DNA of 64,000 nt, from assembly GCA_052161625.1 (NCBI GenBank), contig CP197412.1. One strand, given 5' to 3'. Positions 1 to 7,362 of this stretch are shown in pieces (the first letter of the stretch is position 1; every line of letters starts with the position of its first letter). This stretch comes from JBKCUI01 sp052161625 (lineage in GTDB: Bacteria; Planctomycetota; Planctomycetia; Pirellulales; Pirellulaceae). The position numbers and the translations under genes are program-made. The notes below the pieces were generated by a model that was given only the letters and a program-made list of their open reading frames with translations, ran no database searches and had not been told where the DNA came from.

Positions 1-317
1 GTAAATCACTTGCAATAGGCACAGAACTTGAGACTAGACAGCTTGAGTCCGCGGCTCAGATTGGTACCCTCACAGAGCAAATCACAAAGTGTAAGCAGGC
101 CTACACTACACTTCGTTCAAAAGCAGAAACTGAACTAAAACGCTTGCAGGGCGAAACCAAGAGTTTGTCCACGACTATCGAAGAGCAGAAAGTCAAGATG
201 CAGCGATGGCAGGTGATCGTTGACGCGGAAGACGAGGCCGATCGTGTGCGGGCACTGGCTGCAAATGAGGCATCCATTCTAACTGCGAAAGCTGATCAAT
301 TACTTAAAGATGCAACA

Positions 318-326
318 GCAAAGTCA
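318..326 (+). repeat. Target-site duplication, left copy
   Basis: GCAAAGTCA lies directly left of the insertion sequence and recurs at 1987-1995 directly right of it. It is three whole codons (Ala-Lys-Ser) in the interrupted gene's frame. The boundary is uncertain by one or two bases because of shared C and G residues. Confidence 0.85.
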
Positions 327-1986
327 CCTGCACTTTAGGCAAAGATCTGAAGCCGGAACTAATGCAAGCATCACAATGAGCAAGAATTGCTCTTGAAACG
401 AAAATGGCCCTCAAGGGACAAGTTGGTTGCAAAACATAACCGACCCCAGGAGAGCCAAGGATGGCCAAGCGTAAACGATCTGGTCGTGCACCGCAACTTC
501 AGCATGGCAAAAAGTCGACTCCATCGCATCATGACAAACGCAGCAGGTTGTCGAGCTCGAATCCCACTCGACGTAAAACTACGGCAGCCAGCGTGCCGCT
601 GGTCGGAGGTATCGCAATCGTGGTAACTGCGATGCAATCGCTCTTGCATGCTCGCATCGGCTTTCGCCTTCCGATCGTGATGGCTGGTGCGATGCTGGCA
701 CGTGGTCGCCGTACTGCGAGCAGTTGGTTTCGAGCCGCTGGCGTGAAAGATGATTGGGATCGCTTTTATGAACTGCTTGTATCTGCGGGCAAGGTCGCCA
801 CATCGTTGGCTTTGCCCTTGCTGAGGGTAATTGTCAAACGATTCGATCCAGGGCCTGACGGGTACTGGAAGCTGGCGGTCGATGATAGCCCCACAAAGCG
901 ATTCGGACGTCACGTCGAAGGTGCGAACATTCATCACCATCCTACGCCAGGTCCAGTCGATAGCGAGTGGTTGTACGGTCACAACTGGGTTTGTCTGGCA
1001 ATCTTGAGCACGCATCCATTGTGGGGCGTGATCGCATTGCCACTGCTTTCGATGCTGTATGTTAGGCAATGCGATGTTCCTGTGTTGGATGCCAAGCATG
1101 GGTGGAAATTTCAAACAAAACACCAACTTGCGCTGCAAATGACCAACCAGGTCATCTGCTGGTTGCGGGTGCTCGGTTCGCGATCCAAGACACTCGTCGT
1201 TTTCGATGGAGCCTATGCAACGTATGACCTAATCACGTCACTTACGACGCTAAACACAACCGTAGTCAGTCGCTTGCGAAGCAATGCAAAGCTCTTCGAC
1301 CTTCCCCCTGCTCGCAAGGCTGGTACTCGTGGGCGTCCTCGCAAATACGGCTACAACCGAATCGATCTCTCAAAGCGTTCCAAGCACAAGCAAGGTTGGC
1401 AGACGATTAGCTATGCGTGTCGTGGTGTCGCAGTCCTTCGTCATTACAAGACCTTCCTGGCAACAACAACTATCACCGAGGGACCGATTCGAGTTGTGAT
1501 ACTTAAATTCGACAACGGCGAAACGGCAGCATACTTTAGTACGGAAATCGAAATGCCGGTCGAAATGCTTCTGGAAACCGTAGCAGATCGATGGGCCATC
1601 GAAGAGTTCTTCCACGATACCAAAGAGACCTGGGGCGCTGGCAAGCAGCAGGTTCGAAACGTCTGGTCGAATATCGCCTGCTGGAACATCAATGCGTGGC
1701 TCTATGGCCTGGTGGAACTGGAGTGTTGGGACACTCCGGTAGAACAGCTGGTCGACCGAAGCGATCGTCCCTGGGACAATCCTGACCGTCGCCCATCGCA
1801 TGCTGACCGTCGTCGCGAAATAACCCATAAAATGCTGAGGAATCGATTTATGGCAGAACTACCCGCAGCCCAACAAACGCCAAAAATCATCGCACTGATT
1901 GACGAGCTATTGTGCTTAGCGGCGTAACCAAGCCCGAGTTCAACTGAATACAATACGATCGGTTAGAGATCTTTGCCTAAAGTGCA
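327..1986 (+). mobile_element. IS4-superfamily insertion sequence, complete
   Basis: About 1.66 kb, bounded by perfect 20-bp inverted repeats: TGCACTTTAGGCAAAGATCT at 329-348 and its reverse complement at 1967-1986. It carries one intact DDE transposase and is flanked by an identical 9-bp direct repeat. The perfect ends, intact transposase and intact duplication suggest recent insertion. A 9-bp duplication fits the IS4 superfamily better than IS701, which makes 4-bp duplications. No passenger gene is present. Confidence 0.92.
461..1927 (+). CDS. IS4-like DDE transposase
   Basis: A 488-residue transposase filling the element. Its N-terminus is basic, typical of a DNA-binding region. The RNase-H-like core shows acidic residues at the expected places: D141/D142 in LAVDDSPTKRFG, D249 in VVFDGAYATYD, and E381/E382 in DRWAIEEFFHDTKE, followed by the lysine expected of the YREK-type signature. 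The ATG at 461 follows a purine-rich stretch (CAGGAG at about 448). The frame is intact, so the element may be active. Confidence 0.9.
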   Translation: MAKRKRSGRAPQLQHGKKSTPSHHDKRSRLSSSNPTRRKTTAASVPLVGGIAIVVTAMQSLLHARIGFRLPIVMAGAMLARGRRTASSWFRAAGVKDDWDRFYELLVSAGKVATSLALPLLRVIVKRFDPGPDGYWKLAVDDSPTKRFGRHVEGANIHHHPTPGPVDSEWLYGHNWVCLAILSTHPLWGVIALPLLSMLYVRQCDVPVLDAKHGWKFQTKHQLALQMTNQVICWLRVLGSRSKTLVVFDGAYATYDLITSLTTLNTTVVSRLRSNAKLFDLPPARKAGTRGRPRKYGYNRIDLSKRSKHKQGWQTISYACRGVAVLRHYKTFLATTTITEGPIRVVILKFDNGETAAYFSTEIEMPVEMLLETVADRWAIEEFFHDTKETWGAGKQQVRNVWSNIACWNINAWLYGLVELECWDTPVEQLVDRSDRPWDNPDRRPSHADRRREITHKMLRNRFMAELPAAQQTPKIIALIDELLCLAA

Positions 1987-1995
1987 GCAAAGTCA
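1987..1995 (+). repeat. Target-site duplication, right copy
   Basis: GCAAAGTCA, identical to 318-326, immediately after the right inverted repeat. It is in frame with the downstream part of the interrupted gene, so loss of the element plus one copy would restore the reading frame. Confidence 0.85.
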
Positions 1996-3480
1996 GTAGA
2001 GATTCTTCGAGAAGCTGAACTTGCATCTCAGTCTTCTCGAGACATTGGTGAAAAGGCCCTCAATGTAGCTCACCTCGAGTCCGAGATTCTACGGAGTGCC
2101 GCACGCAAGGATTCAGAACTTATTCTCTCAGCGGCTCGACAAGAATCGGATGAACTCAAGCAAGAAGCGATGAAGCTGATCGAGGAGTCTAGGTCGAAGT
2201 CATCGGTCATTTTGGCAGAAGCCGATCGACGAGCCCGAGAAATAGCTGGAGAAGCCTATGATGTGAAGCAAAATATAGGCAAGTACGAAAAACTGTTGCG
2301 AGCAATTAAGAACGAGCTTCAAGGATATGGAGACGAGTACATTGTTCCTTCTCATAGTTTGCTCGACGAAATCGCTGAGGAGTTTGCATTCACGGATGCT
2401 GGGCAGCGGCTAAAGGAAGCCAGGAATTCTGTTAAGTCCATGGTTAAAAATGGTAATGCTGCCACTTGTGATTACGTGGAAGCCAATCGCAGGGAAACTG
2501 CCATTCGTTTTGTTGTCGATGCTTTCAATGGAAAGGTAGACTCCACCTTAGCGCTGGTTAAGCACGACAATTTTGGCAAGCTCAGCCAGCAGATCAAAGA
2601 TGCATTTACACTGGTTAATGGTAATGGTGAGGCGTTTCGCAACGCAAGAATCTCTGAGGACTATCTTAGTGCCCGACTGGATGAGCTTAAATGGGCTGTG
2701 CTTGTCAACGAGTTGAAAAAGCGAGATTTGGAAGAGCAGCGAAGGATCAAAGAGCGGATACGAGAGGAACAAAAGGCTAAACGCGAATATGAGCGTGCTC
2801 TTCGCGATGCAAAGCGTGAAGAGGAAGCCGTTCAAAAAGCAATGGCTCGATTGCAGGAGCAACTATTGCAAGCCTCCGCTGAAGAAAGAGCCAAGTACGA
2901 AACTGAATTACAATCTCTCCAAGAAAAACTCAAGCTCGCAGAAGAGAAAGGACAGCGTGCAATTTCGATGGCGCAGCAAACGCGATGTGGGTACGTCTAT
3001 ATTATCTCTAATTTAGGTTCTTTTGGTGAAAACGTGTTCAAGATCGGTCTCACGAGACGTTTGGAACCATTGGACAGAGTCAAAGAACTCGGAGACTCAA
3101 GCGTACCATTCGAGTTTGATGTTCACGCATTGATTCGATCCGATGATGCTCCCGCTCTTGAGCACAATCTACATCGTCATTTTCTTTTGCATCAAGTAAA
3201 TAAGGTTAATCATCGCAAAGAATTCTTCAGGTGCGATCTTGCGACGATTAGGAAGGAAGTAGAGGAACTCGGATTGCAGGCTCAATGGACGATGAGAGCT
3301 GAGGCTCGGGATTATCGAGAAACCTTAGCTATCGAAAAGAAGATTGCCAGCGATCCGTTTGCCCGCGAACAGTGGCTACAACGACAATTAGAGCTAGAGC
3401 TTACCGAAGATGAAGACGAGCTTCTTGGCGTTAGCGCCAATCAGGATGATGAGGAATCGCAAACGTAAATGGCTTCAATC

Positions 3481-3912
3481 TCAGAAAATTCTTGATAGGC
3501 GATCCGGCTCAGAATCAACTATAGCTTGCCACTGATTTCGTTGGCTTTTCCAGTCATTCTCCAGCGCTATTGATTGGAGCTGGCGAAGGCTCAGAGAATC
3601 GCGGCCCTTGATGACGCGATCCAGTGTGATTAGTTCTTCTTGGATGTCGGGAGCGAGTAACCGCAGGTTCATGATCTGTGTCACCCTTGCACGCGTGACG
3701 TGGCCGAGTGCGGCGATCTCTGCATAGTCATGGACGTGGCCTTGGCGGATGAGGTCTTCGTAGTAAATGGCGAGTGCCATGTAGCGTGTGATGCGAGGCA
3801 AGCGGCCTTTGGGACGTTCGGGAACTGTCGGCGGTGGGCCTTCCACCATGGCGATGTGCTTGCCAACGCGCTTCTTGTGAAAGGTTGCTCCTACTTGGAT
3901 TTCGTCGCTCAT
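3481..3912 (-). CDS. Small HTH protein downstream of serine recombinase
   Basis: A 143-residue soluble protein whose ATG overlaps the recombinase stop codon (ATGA at 3909-3912), so the two are translationally coupled. The middle (about residues 55-95, with AEIAALGHVTRARVTQIMNL) reads as a helix-turn-helix of the ParB/KorB type. Proteins like this often follow recombinases in DUF2924-recombinase modules, where they may regulate or direct recombination; that role is inference. It converges on the DUF4041 gene, with 12 bp between the two stops. Confidence 0.7.
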   Translation of the reverse strand: MSDEIQVGATFHKKRVGKHIAMVEGPPPTVPERPKGRLPRITRYMALAIYYEDLIRQGHVHDYAEIAALGHVTRARVTQIMNLRLLAPDIQEELITLDRVIKGRDSLSLRQLQSIALENDWKSQRNQWQAIVDSEPDRLSRIF

Positions 3913-5460
3913 GCGCGGGCCTCCTCAAGATCTTTGGTTGCATGCTCAGCCCGCTTCTTGATGCCGACCGGGTTGAAGGTGATGGTAACGCGTCCAGATT
4001 CGCCGTCGTAGTCAACTTGTTTGATGACAACTTGTACCAAGCGAATCTGATCGCGAAGCGTCATCGATTCCCAGATTGGATCGAAGGTGGTCATCGCGGT
4101 CTCGACATCCTGCTGGGTAAGCAAGTTGTTACTGATCTTCTTGATGTCGCTTAGCACGGTGTTGATCCGGCGCTCGTTGTGAGCGATCTGTTCTTGGAGG
4201 TCGGCCAATCTGGCGATTGCCGGCGAGTCGGTCTCGTTGGGACGGATCAGTGCGGAGGTCTTACGGATCTCGCTATTCCAACGTGCAGTGTCGCGACCAA
4301 GGGCCATCCGCTCGTCTTCGAGTTGCTTGAGCTGACCCTTCATCTTGTCGGCGACACTTGTGACTACGTCCTGGATCAGTTCCGGCGCGTAACCAATCTT
4401 CTTGATCTGCTCGATGACGAAATCCTCGATTTGCTTGGCGGGAATCGACTTTGACGGACAGGTATGCCAACCGCGTTTCTGAGCGGAAGTGCAAACGTAG
4501 TAGCGATAGCGTTTGTTGCCGCCCTTTGTCGTATGGTTTGGAGTCATGGCACAGTCGCAGCAAACACAACGAACTAGTCCTTTGAGCAAAGCACCGAATT
4601 TGTTTCGAACCATGATTCCACCGGTTCGACCGTTGTGCTTCAGTTGCTTTTGCAACCTTCTCCCAAAGTTCAATGGGTACGATCGCGTCGTGTTCGCCTT
4701 CATGGATCTCATCCTTGTAGCGGACTTTGCCAAGGTACGCGACGTTCGTGAGCAGCTTGAACAGCGAACTCTTGTCGAAGTGGCGGCCGCCCCGTTCTTT
4801 GCCGCTCTTGGTCACGGTCAGCTTATTCTTCCAACCGCGTCGATCGATTTCCTTGATCGTCTGAATGATCGACTGGCACTCGAGATACAGCTCGAACGTT
4901 CCACGCACCTGTGCGGCCTCGTCTTCGTTGACCACAATCTTGCGACCCTCGCGATCGTTGTCGTAACCGAGCGGAGCCAAGCCGCCACCCCATTTGCCTT
5001 TTCGACGAGCGGCCGCCATCTTGTCGCGCGTTCGCTCCGAAATGATCTCGCGTTCGAACTGGGCGAAAGAAAGGAGCACGTTGAGCATCAGCCTGCCCAT
5101 GGAATTCGTGGTATTGAACTGCTGGGTGACACTAACGAACGCAACGCTCTTGCGTTCGAAGACTTCGAGCATCTTGGCGAAGTCCATTAGCGATCGGCTG
5201 AGACGGTCCACCTTGTAGACTACGATACAGTCAACTTTGCCGGCCTCGATATCGGCGAGTAGGCGTTTCAACGCGGGGCGATCCATATTGCCGCCAGTAA
5301 AGCCTCCATCGTCATAATGATCGGGAAGGCAGACCCAGCCCTCCGCTTCTTGACTCTTGATGTATGACTCGGCTGATTCTCGCTGGGCATCGAGTGTGTT
5401 GAAATCTTGGTCGAGGCCTTCCTCGGTCGATTTGCGAGTGTAGATAGCGCACGACAGGCG
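3909..5460 (-). pseudogene. Large serine recombinase, start lost and frameshifted
   Basis: The N-terminal resolvase domain begins near 5457 with the catalytic-serine segment CAIYTRKSTEEGLDQDF, then YKVDRLSRSL (about 5220), the recombinase domain and a zinc-ribbon region (CVCCDCAM and a later Cys pair), then a coiled coil. There are two lesions. In this frame no ATG, GTG or TTG lies between the in-frame TGA at 5530-5532 and the ATG at 5286, which would delete the catalytic serine. A run of four A on the coding strand (T at 4648-4651) shifts the frame; with three A the protein would read KVAKQLKHNGRTGG without a break. The homopolymer could be an assembly error, but the lost start coincides with an inserted element (5456-6003). 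Confidence 0.8.
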
Positions 5461-5497
5461 GGAGGCCGGAGACCGGAGGCTGGAGGCTGGAGGAAGA
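5456..5497 (+). repeat. Left inverted repeat of IVP-type element
   Basis: Begins AGGCGGGAGGCCGGAGACC and continues with two GGCTGGAG units. It matches the reverse complement of 5966-6003 at about 31 of 33 aligned positions, apart from one extra 7-bp CTGGAGG unit here. Confidence 0.75.
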
Positions 5498-5558
5498 GTT
5501 AGAATCTTTTGATCGCGTGAGACTATTTGTCATTGTTAGCTTTCATGGGGATTCAGAG

Positions 5559-5924
5559 ATGCGGGACCACAAGAAACTTCGAGCGTTTGAGTTGGCAGAT
5601 GAGCTTGTCTTGTCGATCTATCGATTGACGGCTGGATTCCCAACTCAAGAACAATACGGACTGACGTCACAGTTGAGGCGGGCTGCGGTATCGATCGCGT
5701 CCAACATCGTGGAAGGTTCAGCGAGAAATGGTCTCGCTGACTACATTCGATTCCTTGATATGTCCTATGGATCGTGCCGCGAAGTTGAGTACCAACTTTC
5801 ACTTGTGGATCGACTCGGATTTGCCAAACAAGAATCCGTGCAGCCCGTTCTCGTGCAAGCCGAGGAAACCGCCAAGGTCCTAAATGGCCTGATTCGATCA
5901 CTGAGGAACAGGCCCGAGTCGTGA
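5559..5924 (+). CDS. Four-helix-bundle protein, S23/IVP family (23S rRNA intervening-sequence type)
   Basis: From the ATG at 5559 the product is about 121 residues: MRDHKKLRAFELADEL, then SQLRRAAVSIASNIVEGSAR, then the YIRFLDMSYGSCREVEYQL helix and a final amphipathic helix. These are hallmarks of the family that includes 23S rRNA intervening-sequence proteins and the Avd accessory protein of diversity-generating retroelements. Members form pentameric helical barrels that bind nucleic acid. There is no reverse transcriptase or variable repeat nearby, so a retroelement role is not supported. An upstream TTG-type start at 5517 is possible, but the conserved part begins at 5559. Confidence 0.85.
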   Translation: MRDHKKLRAFELADELVLSIYRLTAGFPTQEQYGLTSQLRRAAVSIASNIVEGSARNGLADYIRFLDMSYGSCREVEYQLSLVDRLGFAKQESVQPVLVQAEETAKVLNGLIRSLRNRPES

Positions 5925-5960
5925 GTCCGGGAATCGAAAATATGAAAGGTATTGATTCGA

Positions 5961-6482
5961 TCATACTTCTTCCCTCCCGCCTCCGGTCTCCGGTCTCCCG
6001 CCTAACCGAAAGAAGTGAAATCCGTTGATGTTCTTTTGCCCTGTGACGACTCGAGCGATCGCTGTGAGTGTCTTGTATTGAGTCCCCTCGAACTCAAATG
6101 AATTTGGTCGCACCATGACCTGGATACTTCGACCCTTGTAATTCTTGACCAAGTTGGCCCCAGGCAATGGAATTCGATTGTCGGCAGGTGGCGAGATCGT
6201 GGTCGTTGCCGTTTCCAGCGTTTCCGTTGTGGCCGGTCTGTTCACTCGTGGCAGCGACGTTCTTATGTCTGTCTCCATCGCGATCTGGTGAGCCAATCGC
6301 CGAGCGCGTTCAGAGATGTCTCCTTCTGCGTTGGCTTGTAGTTTCCAAGCGATCCGTTTGACTAGCCACTGTTTGTTGCGAGCGTTGGTGTCCTCGCCGA
6401 ACACTTCGTGGTACCGATCGCGTAGCTCCGACACGCTCATGTGCCTGAGCGTCGCGACCTCTTTGGCGACGTTGATTGCCAT
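5961..6482 (-). CDS. DUF2924 domain protein
   Basis: A 173-residue protein with the DUF2924 layout: MSVSELRDRYHEVFGED near residue 15, NKQWLVKRIAWKLQA, RSIQVMVRPNSFEF, and the terminal YKTLTAIARVVTG..NGFHFF motif. The family is found beside large serine recombinases in integrated elements and is thought to assist them. The natural end should fall about at NGFHFFRLG; the last 13 residues are encoded by the inverted repeat of the inserted element. The upstream neighbour (6508-6723) is on the same strand with a 25-bp gap. Confidence 0.85.
   Translation of the reverse strand: MAINVAKEVATLRHMSVSELRDRYHEVFGEDTNARNKQWLVKRIAWKLQANAEGDISERARRLAHQIAMETDIRTSLPRVNRPATTETLETATTTISPPADNRIPLPGANLVKNYKGRSIQVMVRPNSFEFEGTQYKTLTAIARVVTGQKNINGFHFFRLGGRPETGGGREEV
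5966..6003 (-). repeat. Right inverted repeat of IVP-type element
   Basis: Reads CTCCCGCCTCCGGTCTCC on the plus strand, mirroring 5456-5497. It is translated as the last residues (GGRPETGGGREEV) of the DUF2924 protein, which shows that the element entered at the end of that gene. Confidence 0.75.
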
Positions 6483-6507
6483 TGCACGCTCTCCTTTTTG
6501 AAAAGAC

Positions 6508-6723
6508 CTATCGATCGTTAACTCGATTGGTCACAGAGAGCACTGGTTTGGCAGGAACCTCAAGGCAAGCTGTCTCGAAATCTGTGTCGAATTCGCGATC
6601 TGCGTGGTCGATCGCGAACTGTTCGCTTTGCATGTAGCGTATTACGCCATCCGCAAGTAACGAAACGAGCTCCGCTCGCAGCTCGGTTTCATTCATCTCG
6701 TCTACAGCGCGAACCTTCGGCAT
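6508..6723 (-). CDS. Hypothetical protein, first gene of recombinase module
   Basis: A 71-residue acidic protein (MPKVRAVDEMNETELRAEL) with no recognised domain, signal peptide or membrane segment. It precedes DUF2924 on the same strand and probably starts the module DUF2924 - recombinase - HTH protein. Its ATG at 6723 follows a GGGAG-like sequence on the minus strand. Function unknown. Confidence 0.55.
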   Translation of the reverse strand: MPKVRAVDEMNETELRAELVSLLADGVIRYMQSEQFAIDHADREFDTDFETACLEVPAKPVLSVTNRVNDR

Positions 6724-6935
6724 AGCAATCTCCCAACAGAGGTAATGTGAAGCCCGAAATCACCGGTTTCTACGAACTAGCGGTCGATTTGATTAACAAC
6801 CGGGTATCGAGCGAGACCGAAAGAAACAGGTCCCTATCTGTAGGGTTACACGCAACCAAGGCGAGTGGACGAAGCGACTGGGCGAAAAAATTGCAAATTG
6901 ACATTACCTCAGAATCTGCATTGACCCGCCACCGT

Positions 6936-6968
6936 TTACGCGTGTAATCTGTAGACGTACAAGCTGTA
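6936..6968 (+). promoter_or_regulatory. Probable BlaI-type operator
   Basis: Just upstream of blaI lie overlapping dyads with TGTA/TACA half sites: TTAC-GCGT-GTAA at 6936-6947, TGTA-GACG-TACA at 6950-6961 and TACA-AGC-TGTA at 6958-6968. BlaI/MecI repressors bind TACA..TGTA dyads, so autoregulation is likely. The spacing is not the classical one, so the exact site is uncertain. A strong GGAGG (6969-6973 region) precedes the ATG at 6979. Confidence 0.5.
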
Positions 6969-6978
6969 GGAGGCTTTC

Positions 6979-7362
6979 ATGCAAATTTCGGATGCTGAAT
7001 GGGTGGTCATGAACTTGATTTGGAGTTCTTCTCCAATCGGATCGGCTGAAGTCGTTGACCAAATTGCTGCCCAAAATGGTTGGAGCGCTGCGACGGTAAA
7101 GACGATGCTTCATCGATTGGTTCGCAAAGGCGCGCTGGCAACTGAGAAGAACGGTAAGAAGTATGTCTACACGCCAGCGGTTCGCAAAGACGCATGTGTG
7201 CGTCAAGCAAGTCGATCGTTCCTGGAACGCGTATTCGGTGGCGACGCGACACCGGCACTAATCCATTTCGTGAAGACGGCCAAGCTTACCGCTAAGGAGG
7301 TAGAAGAGATTCGAGCGATGCTCGACAAGAAGTCTAACCGAAACGAAGGGGAACAAGAATGA
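6979..7362 (+). CDS. BlaI/MecI/CopY family repressor
   Basis: A 127-residue winged-helix repressor: ISDAEWVVMNLIWSSSPIGSAEV at the N-terminus, the recognition-helix region WSAATVKTMLHRLVRKG (about residues 36-52), the wing KNGKKYVYTPAV, and a C-terminal dimerisation segment. The family represses its own operon until cleaved by a membrane metalloprotease. The stop overlaps the start of the next gene (ATGA at 7359-7362), so repressor and protease are coupled. No beta-lactamase gene is adjacent, so the regulon is unknown. Confidence 0.93.
   Translation: MQISDAEWVVMNLIWSSSPIGSAEVVDQIAAQNGWSAATVKTMLHRLVRKGALATEKNGKKYVYTPAVRKDACVRQASRSFLERVFGGDATPALIHFVKTAKLTAKEVEEIRAMLDKKSNRNEGEQE

Larger units (their letters stand above)
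1..3468 (+). pseudogene. DUF4041 / T5orf172 GIY-YIG protein gene split by an insertion sequence
   Basis: One coding frame is open from position 3 to the IS at 326 and resumes at 1996 to a stop at 3466-3468; its 5' end lies outside the window. The joined product starts with a long charged coiled coil, continues with a DUF4041-like segment (about 2250-2700), another coiled coil (2700-2970) and a C-terminal GIY-YIG domain of the T5orf172/MUG113 type (CGYVYIIS at about 2986, then VFKIGLTRR). The two halves meet at the same codons, Ala-Lys-Ser, carried by the 9-bp target duplication, so the disruption is a simple insertion. Such proteins occur in phages and accessory islands; the function is not established. 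The second half alone could make a 432-residue protein from an internal ATG at 2170. Confidence 0.8.
5456..6003. mobile_element. IVP-type element: four-helix-bundle gene between GGAG-rich inverted repeats
   Basis: About 548 bp bounded by imperfect inverted repeats at 5456-5497 and 5966-6003, enclosing one four-helix-bundle (S23) gene on the plus strand. The element lies exactly between a DUF2924 gene and a serine recombinase, two genes that normally abut. It supplies a foreign C-terminal tail to DUF2924 and removes the recombinase start. No transposase is encoded, so movement would need a factor supplied in trans. Confidence 0.65.

Noticed and set aside
5559..5924. Avd gene of a diversity-generating retroelement
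   Set aside because: No reverse transcriptase, template repeat or variable repeat lies within the window; only the fold family is shared.
6747..6947. 66-codon frame between the recombinase module and blaI
   Set aside because: It runs into the blaI operator region, has no ribosome site at its GTG and no family resemblance.
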